Shown here piece by piece: positions 43,133-54,500 of a stretch of 64,000 nucleotides of DNA. How positions within the stretch are numbered: the stretch's first letter is position 1; the number at the start of each line of letters is the position of its first letter. Where the stretch lies: positions 49,539-113,538 of the forward strand of contig NZ_DS264376.1 of NCBI RefSeq assembly GCF_000153925.1. The letters are read 5' to 3'. The position numbers and the translations under genes are program-made. The notes below the pieces were generated by a model that was not told the DNA's origin, searched no databases, and worked only from the letters and a program-made list of their open reading frames with translations. The DNA is from [Ruminococcus] torques ATCC 27756. Its GTDB lineage: Bacteria > Bacillota > Clostridia > Lachnospirales > Lachnospiraceae.

Positions 43133-43570
43133 ATGAGAATTATGGGACTTGATTATGGGTCGAAAACGGTAGGCGTTGCGATCAGCGACGCTCTTCGTCT
43201 TACGGCTCAGGCAGTGGAGACGATCGAGAGAAAAGAAGAAAATAAACTTCGGCGGACTTGCGCGAGGATAGAGGAACTGATCAAAAAGTATGATGTGGAG
43301 AAGATCGTCCTCGGCTTTCCGAAACATATGAATAACGATATCGGAGAGCGTGCGCAGCAGTCTATGGAATTCGGAGAGATGCTCAAACGCAGAACCGGGT
43401 TAGAGGTCATTTTGTGGGATGAGAGACTGACGACCGTAGAGGCAGAACGTACTCTGATCGAGAGCAACGTGCGCCGTGAAAACAGAAAGAAACATATAGA
43501 TCAGATCGCCGCAGTGTTTATTTTGCAGGGTTATCTTGATCTGATGCATATGAAAAAACAGGCAGAATGA
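43133..43570 (+). CDS. ruvX: Holliday junction resolvase-like protein RuvX/YqgF
   Basis: 145 residues, RNase H-like fold. Acidic residues in [15 protein letters not shown] (D7), VLGFPKHMN and [12 protein letters not shown], plus a C-terminal [15 protein letters not shown] carrying the last aspartate. Known roles are processing of the 5' end of 16S rRNA precursor and possibly junction resolution. Part of the conserved ireB-ruvX-DUF1292 block. Confidence 0.93.
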   Translation: MRIMGLDYGSKTVGVAISDALRLTAQAVETIERKEENKLRRTCARIEELIKKYDVEKIVLGFPKHMNNDIGERAQQSMEFGEMLKRRTGLEVILWDERLTTVEAERTLIESNVRRENRKKHIDQIAAVFILQGYLDLMHMKKQAE

Positions 43571-43593
43571 ATGAAGTCTGTCATTTTTGTATA

Positions 43594-43678
43594 GGCAATG
43601 AGCCAAAGTTCGGGATATGCTAAGACCTTGGCGGCTGCTTACAATCCCGGGATGTGTCTTTTGGCGCTTTCGGTGATT
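43594..43678 (+). repeat. Dispersed ~85-base structured repeat, copy B
   Basis: Lies between ruvX and the DUF1292 gene, in opposite orientation to copy A. GCCAAAG (43602-43608) can pair with CTTTTGGC (43658-43665) and TCGGGAT with ATCCCGGGA further in, closing a long hairpin. The repeat interrupts an operon that is normally continuous. No ORF. Confidence 0.8.
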
Positions 43679-43727
43679 TTGTGCAGGATATCAGGATAGA
43701 AAAATAAAAGATGTAAGGGGTTCGGAT

Positions 43728-43988
43728 ATGGAAAAAGTAAAGTTTGCATTTGCGGATGGAAACGGTGAGGACGAATTTTTTATACTTGAAGAAACAAAGA
43801 TCAACGGGAGCGCGTATATTCTTGTTGCGGAGTCGGAGGATGACGATGCGGAATGTCTGATATTAAAAGACGTTCGTGATGAAGAATCAGGCGAGAGCGT
43901 TTATGAGATCGTTGAAAATGAGAAAGAGTTACAGGCGGTCTCCAAGGTGTTTGAGGAACTTCTTGAAGATGTCAGTATTGAACTCTGA
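43728..43988 (+). CDS. DUF1292 (YrzB-like) protein
   Basis: 86 residues, acidic, matching the DUF1292 family: FAFADGNGEDEFFILEETKINGSAYILVAES... is split over 4-35 and the LKDVRDEE and KELQAVSKVFEELLED segments end it. Function unknown; it nearly always follows ruvX in Firmicutes. Here the usual short gap is widened to 157 bases by repeat copy B, with its own ribosome site AAGGGG. Confidence 0.88.
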   Translation: MEKVKFAFADGNGEDEFFILEETKINGSAYILVAESEDDDAECLILKDVRDEESGESVYEIVENEKELQAVSKVFEELLEDVSIEL

Positions 43989-44135
43989 TCTAAGAAGAAA
44001 ATTACATTGTATGCTATGGGAACTTCTGAGAGTTTCCACGGGAAATCGGACAGTGATATATAAGATATGACAGTATGGCAAAATGCGTGAAATCGCAGTG
44101 AAAAATGTCTTTTGGATGTTTCGGGTGAGGATAGA

Positions 44136-44597
44136 ATGAAAAAGAACAGGACAGAAGAACTGCTCAAAGAAAAATTAAGAGAAAAAGGGTTGAAAGTTAC
44201 GAATCAGAGAATTTTGATCCTTTCTGTCTTGGAGCAGAATAAAGGCAGGCATTTGACTGCGGAAGATATTTATGAGCTGGTGACGCAGGAGCATCCGGAA
44301 ATCGGACTTGCAACTGTGTACCGTACGATCCAGCTTTTATGGGATATGCAGCTCATAGACAAGATTAATTTGGATGAGGGATGTGTGCGTTACGAGATCG
44401 GACATCTGCTGGACGGCGGATCGAAACATAACCACCATCATCTTATATGCAGAACTTGCAATAAAATCATTCCTTTCGATGATGACCTTCTGGAAGAAGC
44501 GGAACGTCACATTGAACGTACGATTGGATTTCATGTTCTTGATCATGAAGTAAAGTTTTACGGAATATGCAGAGAATGCATGAAAAAGGGGAAATAG
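44136..44597 (+). CDS. Fur family transcriptional regulator (PerR/Fur type)
   Basis: 153 residues. Winged helix with LKVTNQRILILSVLEQ and LATVYRTIQLL; metal-site HNHHHLICRTCNK and a second CxxC (CRECMK) that binds structural zinc. Senses iron, peroxide or another metal and represses when loaded. The key residues that separate PerR from Fur (an Asp at the regulatory site) cannot be assigned safely. Start ATG 44136 after GGTGAGG. RNase J follows after 16 bases. Confidence 0.92.
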   Translation: MKKNRTEELLKEKLREKGLKVTNQRILILSVLEQNKGRHLTAEDIYELVTQEHPEIGLATVYRTIQLLWDMQLIDKINLDEGCVRYEIGHLLDGGSKHNHHHLICRTCNKIIPFDDDLLEEAERHIERTIGFHVLDHEVKFYGICRECMKKGK

Positions 44598-44613
44598 TGG
44601 AGGTGTTTATTTT

Positions 44614-46284
44614 TTGAAAAAACAGAATAACGGAAAATTGCGTATCATACCGCTTGGAGGATTAGAGCAGATCGGTATGAATATTACTGCCTTTGAGTAT
44701 GAAGACAGTATTGTTGTCGTGGACTGCGGTCTGGCATTCCCGGAGGATGATATGCTTGGGATCGATCTTGTGATCCCTGATGTAACATACTTGAAAGACA
44801 ATGCATCGAAAGTGAAAGGGTTTGTTATCACACATGGTCACGAGGATCACATCGGCGCGCTTCCGTATGTGCTCAAAGAGATCAATCTGCCGATCTATAC
44901 GACGAAACTTACGATGGGCATTATTGAAAACAAACTAAAGGAGCATAATCTTCTTCGGACGACGAAGCGAAAAGTTGTCCGCCACGGACAGTCGATCAAT
45001 CTTGGAAAATTCAGGATTGAATTTATTAAAACGAACCACAGTATTCAGGATGCGTCTGCCCTTGCGATCTATTCGCCTGCCGGTGTCGTAATCCATACAG
45101 GAGATTTTAAAGTCGATTATACGCCGGTGTTCGGAGATGCGATCGATCTACAGCGGTTTGCGGAGATCGGAAAAAAGGGTGTGCTTGCTCTGATGTCAGA
45201 CAGTACGAATGCGGAGCGGCGAGGATTTACCCAGTCGGAAAAGACGGTCGGTATTACGTTTGATCATATTTTTGCGGAACATCAGAATACAAGGCTGATC
45301 ATCGCTACGTTTGCTTCTAACGTGGATCGTGTGCAGCAGATTATCAATTCGGCATATAAGTATGGAAGAAAAGTAGTTGTGGAAGGGCGCAGCATGGTGA
45401 ATATCATTGCGACAGCGTCAGAATTGGGATATTTGGATGTGCCGGAAAACACATTGATCGAGATCGATCAGATGAAGAATTATCCGCCGGAGAAAATGGT
45501 TCTTATCACAACCGGAAGTCAGGGAGAGTCTATGGCGGCTCTGTCGAGAATGGCGGCGGACGTGCACAGAAAAGTGACGATACAGCCAAACGATACGATT
45601 ATCTTCAGTTCTAATCCGATTCCGGGAAATGAGAAGTCTGTTTCCCGTGTGATCAACGAACTTTCTTCCAAAGGGGCGGAAGTTATTTTCCAGGATGCCC
45701 ATGTATCGGGACATGCCTGTCAGGAAGAACTGAAATTGATCTATTCTCTTGTGAAGCCGAAATATGCCATTCCGGTCCACGGAGAATACCGTCATTTGAA
45801 AGCAAATGCGGAAGTGGCAAAATCACTTGGAATTCCGAAGGAAAATGTATTTATCATTCAGTCCGGAGATGTGCTGGAACTGTGCGATGACAGTGCGGAA
45901 GTAGTAGATAAAGTACACACGGGAGCGATTCTTGTAGACGGACTCGGGGTAGGAGACGTAGGAAACATCGTGCTTCGGGACAGACAGCATTTGGCAGAGG
46001 ACGGTATTATCATTGTTGTGCTTACGCTTGAGAGAAGAACGAACCGCCTGCTTGCAGGTCCGGATATCGTATCGCGAGGCTTCGTTTATGTAAGAGAATC
46101 AGAAGAACTGATGGATGATGCGAGAAGAGCGGTATCCGAGGCGGTGGATAAGTGTCTCTCGGGACGTCATACAGACTGGAATAAGATCAAACTTGTGATC
46201 CGCGATTCCATGAACGACTATATTTGGAAAAAGACAAAGAGAAAACCGATGGTGATTCCGATCATCATGGATGTGGATGTGTAA
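44614..46284 (+). CDS. Ribonuclease J
   Basis: 556 residues. Metallo-beta-lactamase/beta-CASP RNase with H74-x-H76-x-D78-H79 (THGHEDHIGAL), IHTGDFKVD, SDSTNAERRGF and C-terminal VHGEYRHL. It has 5'-to-3' exonuclease and endonuclease activity on mRNA and rRNA precursors in the cytoplasm. The start is TTG at 44614, 8 bases after GGAGGTG; no ATG is nearby, so weak initiation may be part of its control. Firmicutes often carry two; J1 versus J2 cannot be told. Confidence 0.96.
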   Translation: MKKQNNGKLRIIPLGGLEQIGMNITAFEYEDSIVVVDCGLAFPEDDMLGIDLVIPDVTYLKDNASKVKGFVITHGHEDHIGALPYVLKEINLPIYTTKLTMGIIENKLKEHNLLRTTKRKVVRHGQSINLGKFRIEFIKTNHSIQDASALAIYSPAGVVIHTGDFKVDYTPVFGDAIDLQRFAEIGKKGVLALMSDSTNAERRGFTQSEKTVGITFDHIFAEHQNTRLIIATFASNVDRVQQIINSAYKYGRKVVVEGRSMVNIIATASELGYLDVPENTLIEIDQMKNYPPEKMVLITTGSQGESMAALSRMAADVHRKVTIQPNDTIIFSSNPIPGNEKSVSRVINELSSKGAEVIFQDAHVSGHACQEELKLIYSLVKPKYAIPVHGEYRHLKANAEVAKSLGIPKENVFIIQSGDVLELCDDSAEVVDKVHTGAILVDGLGVGDVGNIVLRDRQHLAEDGIIIVVLTLERRTNRLLAGPDIVSRGFVYVRESEELMDDARRAVSEAVDKCLSGRHTDWNKIKLVIRDSMNDYIWKKTKRKPMVIPIIMDVDV

Positions 46285-46287
46285 ATT

Positions 46288-46953
46288 ATGATAGTAGATG
46301 AACGTATTATTACATTCATCAATTCGCTGGATACGAAAAACAGTGAAATATTAGAGGACATCGAGAGAGAGGCTCTGGCTGATAACGTGCCTATAATACG
46401 CCGTGAGATGCAGAGCTTCTTAAAGGTGCTCCTTATGGTAAAAAAACCTATGCGCGTTCTGGAAGTCGGAACTGCCGTAGGTTTCTCTGCGTTATTGATG
46501 AGTGAATATGTACCGGAAGAATGTGCGATCACAACGATTGAAAATTATGAGAAGAGAATACCGATCGCAAGACAAAATTTTGTCCGTGCAGGAAAAGAGA
46601 AGAAAATCACTTTGCTGGAAGGCGATGCGATGGATGTGCTGAAAACATTGGAAGGACCGTATGATTTTATTTTTATGGATGCGGCGAAAGGTCAGTACAT
46701 TCATTATCTGCCGGAGATACTGCGTCTGCTTGCAAAGGGCGGTATCCTTGTCTCGGATAATGTGATGCAGGACGGTGATGTGATCGAGTCACGTTTCGCG
46801 GTAGAACGGCGGGATCGTACGATTCATGCGCGGATGCGGGAATATCTGTACGAATTAAAACATAACGATGCGCTTGTAACATCGATCATTCCTTTAGGAG
46901 ACGGGGTGGCGCTGAGTGTGAAAAAGGAAGTCGGAACGGACATTGCGCAGTAA
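46288..46953 (+). CDS. trmR: tRNA 5-hydroxyuridine O-methyltransferase (TrmR-like)
   Basis: 221 residues, SAM-dependent class I O-methyltransferase of the YrrM/TrmR branch: EVGTAVGFSALLMSEY (motif I), TIENYEKRIPIARQNF, DFIFMDAAKGQYIHYLP with the metal-binding Asp, and DNVMQDGDV. TrmR methylates 5-hydroxyuridine at the tRNA wobble base to 5-methoxyuridine; the adjacent TrhP-like gene makes the hydroxyl precursor, which supports this over catechol methylation. Starts three bases after rnj. Confidence 0.85.
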   Translation: MIVDERIITFINSLDTKNSEILEDIEREALADNVPIIRREMQSFLKVLLMVKKPMRVLEVGTAVGFSALLMSEYVPEECAITTIENYEKRIPIARQNFVRAGKEKKITLLEGDAMDVLKTLEGPYDFIFMDAAKGQYIHYLPEILRLLAKGGILVSDNVMQDGDVIESRFAVERRDRTIHARMREYLYELKHNDALVTSIIPLGDGVALSVKKEVGTDIAQ

Positions 46954-47015
46954 AGCGCAAAATTATAAGCCGCCATAAAAACAGAAAAAGAAGAAGTAGG
47001 AGAATGAAGAGAAAG

Positions 47016-48251
47016 ATGAGCAGACATCCTGAGTTATTAATTCCGGCGAGCAGTCTGGAAGTGTTGAAAACGGCAGTTATTTTCGGAGCTGATGCGGTCT
47101 ATATCGGAGGAGAAGCTTTCGGTCTTAGAGCAAAAGCGAAGAATTTTTCAACGGAAGAGATGCGAAAAGGAATTCAATTTGCCCATGAGCATGGTGTGAA
47201 AGTATATGTGACCGCTAATATTCTGGCGCACAACGATGACCTTGCCGGGGTGCGTGAGTATTTTGAAGAGTTAAAGGAAATCAAACCGGATGCACTGATC
47301 ATTGCAGATCCGGGAGTATTTGAGATTGCCAAAGAGATATGCCCCGAGATAGAAAGGCATATAAGCACTCAGGCAAATAATACAAATTATGCAACCTATA
47401 ATTTCTGGTATAAACAGGGGGCGAGTCGAGTCGTATCTGCCAGAGAGCTGTCGATGGAAGAGCTAAAAGAACTTCGGGCAAATATTCCGGAAGATTTGGA
47501 AATCGAGACGTTTATTCACGGGGCGATGTGTATCTCTTATTCGGGAAGATGTCTTTTGAGTAATTATTTTACGGGAAGAGATGCGAACAGAGGAGCATGT
47601 ACTCATCCGTGCCGCTGGAAATATGCGGTCGTGGAAGAAAAAAGACCGGGAGAGTACCTTCCTGTTTATGAAAATGAAAGAGGAACTTACATTTTTAACT
47701 CAAAAGACCTGTGTATGATCGAACATATACCGGAGCTGATCGATGCGGGGATCGACAGTCTGAAAATCGAAGGCAGAATGAAAACCGCTCTGTATGTGGC
47801 GACAGTGGCAAGGACGTACCGAAAAGCAATCGATGACTATAAGAAAGATCCGAAGTTATATGAACAGAACATGCCCTGGTATAAAGAACAGATCTCAAAT
47901 TGTACTTACCGCCAGTTTACGACCGGATTTTTCTTTGGGAAACCGGATGAGACGACACAGATCTATGACAGCAACACATACAATAAAGAGTATACTTATC
48001 TTGGCATTGTCGGGGAGATCAAAGACGGATTGTGCAGGATAGAGCAGAGAAACAAATTTTCTGTCGGGGAAACGATTGAAATTATGAAGCCGGACGGCAG
48101 AAACATAGAAGCGGAAGTGCTGCGCATCCTGAATGAAGAGGGAAAAGAGCAGGAAAGTGCGCCCCACTCGAAACAGCTGCTCTATGTTGAACTAAGTGAA
48201 ATCCCGGACGTATATGATATTTTGCGAAGAAAAGAAGAGGAATCAAAATAG
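47016..48251 (+). CDS. trhP: U32 family peptidase-like tRNA hydroxylation protein (TrhP-like)
   Basis: 411 residues. U32 family: ELLIPASSLEVLKTAVIFGADAVYIGGE at the start, signature E-x-F-x-H-G-x-x-C (ETFIHGAMCISYSGRC), then Cys in NRGACTHPCRWKY forming an Fe-S site. Bacillus TrhP proteins hydroxylate U34 of tRNA with prephenate; the trmR neighbour makes that role likely. Bacillus uses two paralogues, here one is seen. Start: ATG 47016 lies 13 bases after AGGAG; ATG 47004 is one base from it. Confidence 0.85.
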   Translation: MSRHPELLIPASSLEVLKTAVIFGADAVYIGGEAFGLRAKAKNFSTEEMRKGIQFAHEHGVKVYVTANILAHNDDLAGVREYFEELKEIKPDALIIADPGVFEIAKEICPEIERHISTQANNTNYATYNFWYKQGASRVVSARELSMEELKELRANIPEDLEIETFIHGAMCISYSGRCLLSNYFTGRDANRGACTHPCRWKYAVVEEKRPGEYLPVYENERGTYIFNSKDLCMIEHIPELIDAGIDSLKIEGRMKTALYVATVARTYRKAIDDYKKDPKLYEQNMPWYKEQISNCTYRQFTTGFFFGKPDETTQIYDSNTYNKEYTYLGIVGEIKDGLCRIEQRNKFSVGETIEIMKPDGRNIEAEVLRILNEEGKEQESAPHSKQLLYVELSEIPDVYDILRRKEEESK

Positions 48252-48267
48252 AAGAAAATATAAATAG

Positions 48268-48315
48268 AAACGGCATAGACAAAGGCGTTTATCGTATCTT
48301 TGGCTATGCCGTTTT
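48268..48315 (+). terminator. Terminator after the RNA-processing gene run
   Basis: AAACGGCATAG...CAAAG (48268-48284) pairs with CTTTG...CTATGCCGTTT (48298-48314), with a T-run. Between it and the next gene, TGA-TATAAT (48449-48457) is an extended -10, the likely promoter of the glycosidase. Confidence 0.85.
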
Positions 48316-48508
48316 GTAATGGAGGAAATAAGAGAGCGAAACTGTTCAAAAAGACGGTGAAATGACAAAATGATTGATAGAAAAGGAAGTAAATATGATG
48401 AAAATAGATGAAAAAAACAAAAAAAGTACATCGTAAATGAGTAAAAAATGATATAATGATAGATGGTAGTATCCTGATAATATTATGAGAAAAGGAAGGA
48501 AAAGGTTT

Positions 48509-51500
48509 ATGGCAGGAAGAGTGATCAAAAGACTGCTCGCAGGGGTTCTTACAGTCGCCGTTGTGATACCGGGCAATTTTGTTCCGGCGCAGGCAGCGGA
48601 AGAACCGCAAGAAGACTACCTCATTTATCCGAATCCACATAAGGTGGAGTATCAGGAAGGAGATTACATTCTCGGAAAAGAATTGAATGTAATCTATGAC
48701 AAAGGAATCGATGAGGCGACAAAGAACCGTCTGCAAGAGGCGGCAGACCTCAAAGGAATCGAGGTAAACGAAGCAGAGCAGCCAAAAGAAGGCGCAACCA
48801 ATGTATATGTCGGTGTACATGGACAGGACGGAACGGCAGAAGATTATATTACAGAAGAATATCAGCCGGAAGACTCTTTGTTTGGAAAGACGGATTCTTA
48901 CTTTCTGGCAAGTGATGAGAATGTAATATCCGTACTTGGAAAAGATGCAGATTCTGCATTTTATGGATTGACTACGCTGTATCATGTTTTTGCACAGATG
49001 GACAGCCTGACAATCAGAAACTTTGAGATCGAGGACTATGCGGACGTAGTAAGCCGTGGTTTTATTGAAGGCTATTATGGAAATCCGTGGTCTACAGAAG
49101 ATCGTGTAAACTTGATGAAATGGGGTGGATATTACAAATTAAACGCGTATTTCTATGCGCCGAAAGACGACCCGAAACATCGTACACAGTGGGATCAGCT
49201 TTATACGGAAGAAGAGCTGGCAAATAAGATCAGACCGCTTGCAGAGGCGGGAAATGAATCAAAATGCCGATTTGTTTATGCCCTTCATCCGTTCCCGCAG
49301 GGCAATCATCTTCGTTTTGATGATAATTATGAAGCTGATTTGGCGAAACTTCAGGCAAAATTCAAACAGGTGATCGATCAGGGCGTACGTCAGATCGCAA
49401 TCCTTGCAGACGACTTTTGGAATCCGGGCGGACCGAATGGAGTACGTCTGTTAAACGATATGACTGCATGGCTTGAAGAGGTGAAAAAGCAGTATCCTGA
49501 TATGAAGATGACGATCCCTTATGTTCCGTATGACTATATGGGCAACGGAAGCAGCGCAGAACTTCAGGAGTTGAAAAAGGCTCCGGCTAATGTTCAGATC
49601 GTTATGACCGGCGGAAGAGTATGGGGAGAAGTAACAAATAACTTTACTTCTACGTTTACAAATAACGTTGGACGCGGACCGTTTATGTGGATCAACTGGC
49701 CGTGTACGGATAACTCTAAGAAACATTTGATCATGGGCGGTTATGATACGTTCCTTCATCCGGGAGTAGAGCCGTCTAAAATCCAGGGAATCATGCTTAA
49801 CCCGATGCAGCAGTCGGAACCGAGCAAGGTTGCTATTTTCGGTAATGCAGATTATGCATGGAATATTTGGGAGACAAAGGAAGAGGCAGACAAGTCATGG
49901 AATGATGCATTTTCCTTTGTAGATCATAATTCGGCAATTATGAATGATGCGAGCGACGCCCTGCGTGAATTATCAAAGCATATGATCAATCAGGCGATGG
50001 ATACGCGTGTAACACCTTTGCAGGAATCTGTTGTACTGAAAGAGAAGTTAAATGCATTTAAAGAAAAACTGGAAGCAGAGACTCTCACGGCGGAAGAAGT
50101 AGATGCGGTAATCGCAGAGTTTGAAGTGCTTCAAAAAGCTTCAAAGACATATCGTGCAGGCGGAAACGAGGCGATCAAAGGTCAGATCGTATATTGGCTG
50201 AACTGCTGGGATGACACGACAGAAGCGGCGATCGCATACTTAAACGGCGTAAAGAGCGCTCTGGCAGGAGACGTATCTTCTGTGATCAGCTATAATACAG
50301 CAGGAAAGACGGCGTTCGACCGTTCAAAAACATATGACTTTTTATATGTGGATCATCAGGAATATGCCGAGGTCGGCGTACAGCACATTGTTCCGTTTAT
50401 CAATACATTGGCAGAGTATGTATCTGCAAAAGCGGAAACAGCGGTCAATCCCGACAAAGTGATCCCAAAATTCATTACAAGCAGAAAAGACGCGCCGACA
50501 GGTTCTAAAGAAAATATTTTTGACGGCGACGAGTCTACAAGTGCAGTTTACAAAACGCCGAATTCATTGTCGAAAGATGATTATATCGGTGTAGAATACA
50601 ACAAAGTAATCGATATTGACAGCATTCGTTTCCTTCTCGGAGGCGGAAAAGATCATTTTGAACATGCAAAACTGCAGTATATGACAGAAGAAGGAACATG
50701 GGAAGATCTGACGTTGACAGGCATGGAAAACAATTTTGCCGGAGAATTCGGTAAAGTTCAGGACATCAATGTAAAAGAAGCAAATCTTCCGAGTGATCTG
50801 AAAGCAAAAGGAATCCGCCTCATTGCGACAGCGGCAAATGTAAATGACTGCTGGCTTGAGGTACGCGAAATCCAGATCAACAAAAAAGAAGAAGTTTCCG
50901 AAGATACAGAGCGTTACACAGGAGATGTGACGTTCAGCGGTATTTCCACACAGGGAAATGATCATACGGCGGCAAAAATGTTTGACGGAGATCTGTCTAC
51001 AGAAATGTGGATCGCTAAAGGACCGTACAGCGGTGAAGGAAAAGATACGATCGCGGCAGACGCTTATATCCAGATTACCTTCCCGGAAGCGAAGCAGATC
51101 GGAAGCATAAGAATGACACAGGGCAAAACTTCTTCTGCGGATGTGTTTAAAAAAGTAGAAATACAGTATAGCACAGACGGACAGAGCGGTTGGAAAAAGG
51201 CAGGAGAGTTTACGAACGCGAAAGATCAGACAGTAAACATTAACGTAACTGACAAGATCAGAGGAATCCGTCTTGTGAATAAAGAGCAGACGGCAGGCTG
51301 GGTACGCATCGGTGAATTAGATATCCGCGCGCCGAAGAATATGACGACTCCGATCACATACAAAGTGATCAAGACGGAGCGTTGGAAAGTAGCGCAAGGG
51401 AAAGAAACGAGTCTTTATGACGGAGATGACAATACATTCGTATGGTACGATCCTGATGGAGACGGAAATTCAACAAGTGACTCTGTTCTGAAAGATGATT

Positions 51501-54500
51501 TCTTAGGATATGACCTCGGAACAGAAGCTGTATTGGAAAGCGCTCATATCGTAGTCGGACATACAGGCGGAGACAAGCTTGTAAAATATGCGGTTGAGAC
51601 GTCTGTAGATAACAGCACATGGACTCCGGCAGAAGGATATGCAGAGTATACTGGAGCGGCAGAAGGAAAAGACGTACTGAACATTGATCTGAAAGGTGTG
51701 ACGGCGCGTTACATCCGTATCCGCAATCTGGAGAAGAAACCTACGTGGGCAAAATTCTCTGAGTTTACTGTAAAACAGAAAGTTGATCAGACAGGAACAA
51801 CAGAGAATATTTATACAAATGTAAAGGATCACGGAATGCTCGGAACGACAGAAGCAGGTATGTCTTCTTTGCAGCCGGGAACGATCAGTCTGAAAAAAGA
51901 TCAGTATATCGGTGTTGACTTAAAGAACATCAAAGCGATCGAAAACATTGCAGTGAACGCAGGAGAAAATGCGAATGTGAAACTGCAAAGCTCTATGAAC
52001 GGAGTGATCTGGACTGATGTTAATGCAGGAGCATTGGAAGATGCAAGATATGTAAGACTTTACAATGCGGGAAATGAGACACAAAATGTTTCGGTTCAAG
52101 AATTCAAAGTGACGTATGCGTTTATCGGAGAGAAAACGGTAGAAAGTGATTTTGCTCAGAAAGATTCGGCAAACGATATGCGAAGCAACGGACAAGTCGG
52201 AAATGTATTCGACGGAAAGCTTAATACGCTTGGCAAGATCACAGGAACACAGGATGCAGGGAAAAAGATCGTATTCGATCTCGGACAGACTGTGAATTTT
52301 GAATCGTTCAGATACTATGTAAAAGAGACATGTCTTGACTTCTTAAGACATGCAAAATTTGAAGTAGCTGACAGGAAAGATGCCACAGACGATCAGTGGA
52401 CAAAGATCCTTGAAGTCGGAAACGCAGAGGCTGTGCAGATGTCGGCTAATGCGACAGCGAAAGATGCAGACTATCTGCTTCATGATACTACAAATCCGGG
52501 AAATATGTATGCAGAGGCAACCGGATTGAATGTGTCGGGACGTTACTTAAGAATCGTACCGCTTACAACATATACAGAGAGATGGGTTGAGCTGTACGAG
52601 CTTCAGATCAACGGCGGAGCTTATATGACGACAGAGTCAAACCGCGACATCATATCAGAAACAGCGGAAGAAGCGGGCAAGATCCCGTCTAATGTATTTG
52701 ACGGAAACTTTGCGACAACATACAAACCATCTGCGGCAAACGGTTCGTTTACATATCGCATCAGTGAGCCGGATCAGAGAACGATCCGTATCATACAGAA
52801 CGGAAAGGCGTCGAATGCAGATGTACAGGCAGTTCTCTATAAAGACGGAGCAAAACAAGAAGCAGCTGCGATCGGAAAGCTGAATCAGACGATCAATGAA
52901 TTTGCGGTTGGAAAAGACAGTCAGATTCTGGAAGTTATCGTGACATGGGCAGAAGACATTCCGGAGATTTCTATTATAAAGACAAGTGAAAAGGAAAAAG
53001 CAGCGGTCAATAAAGATGCGCTGAATGAGGCAATCAAAAAGCCGATCGACGATAAGTGGACTGCAGACAGCAAACGGGCGGCAGAAGAAGCAAAAGCAGC
53101 GGCAGAAGAGATCGCGGCAAATGAGTACGTGACTCAGGAAGTTGTAGATCTGGCAGAAAAAGCGCTTCTTGCCGCACACAAAAACGCGGTTGTCAAAGGC
53201 GATGTTACTGCATTGGAAAACGCTTTGAACAACATGAAAGCAGGCAAAGAAAACGTCGGAGCAGAGGAAGCTCCTGTTTATGTAGAGATCTATTCGGCGA
53301 GAACTTATGCGGCATATGAGTCGGTGATGAATGAGATCAGAGAGGCGTTAAAGGATAAAGAAAATGTTTCGGAGAAAGAAGCGCAAGATCTGACGGCAAA
53401 ACTTGAAAAAGCCGAAAAAGCACTAGTATATTCATCGATCCAGAGAGAGCTGGCAGAAACAGAGTTAGAAAACGCAGTAAAATATAATAAAGACGACTAT
53501 ACAACTGTTTCTTACAAAGCATATACAGACGCGAAATCAGCATTAGATGCGATTGTGAAAGCAGATAAGACAGAGCGGAAGAACCCGAAAGAAGTCTATA
53601 CTGCACGAAATACTTTTGCGCAGACAGAAGAAGGTCTTGTCAATGTAGCCGCATTGAAAGCAAAACTTGCAGAAGTTGGAAAACTGGATGAGAATCTTTA
53701 TACGAAAGACAGTTGGAAAGAGCTTCAAGATGCAGTGAAGAATGCAGAGGCTTATCTGGAAAACGGAACAAAAGATCAGGTAGATAAAGCGGTTTCCGAT
53801 CTGGAAAATGCAGTGAATGGTCTGGTAGAAAAAACAGAAGTAACTGTAGATGATGTCATTGCAGAAATGGAAAAAATAAACGGCAAAGATTACACTGAAG
53901 TAAGTTTCGGCGCACTTCAGGATGCGATCAGCAAAGCAAAAGCAGATAAAGATCAGAACGATCCGGCATTAGATCAGGCGAATATCACTGCAATGAAAGA
54001 AGCGAAAGCGGCGCTTGTAAGTATCGTAGATTTGAAGGCTGCTCTTAATGAAGCTGCTCAGCATAAAGCAGGTACTTATACGGTAAGTTCTTATAAGCTT
54101 TTGAAAGATGCTGTGACAAATGCAGAGCCGTTGAAAGTAAACGGTACAAAAGAAGAGGTTGCCAATGCGGCGGCTGCAATCCGTGCGGCGATCAAGGGTC
54201 TGGACAAACGTGCAGTTGGTTTGGATGAGTACAGAGACTCTATCGTATTGAAGAAACCGGAAGGTTATACAGAAGAAAGCTATGCGGCATATAAAAATGC
54301 ATATGATGCGCTGATGGCTCTGGATTCAAAGGAGACAACGGCAGAAATGTTTGCAAATGCGAAATCTGCATTTGAAGCTGCACAGGCAGGTCTTGTACAG
54401 AAACCGGGAAGCAACGGAACAGGAAGTTCTTCAAACGGAACTGTTTCAAACGGAGCAGTTGCAACTGGAGATACAGTGAATGTTTCAGCATTAGCCGGAT

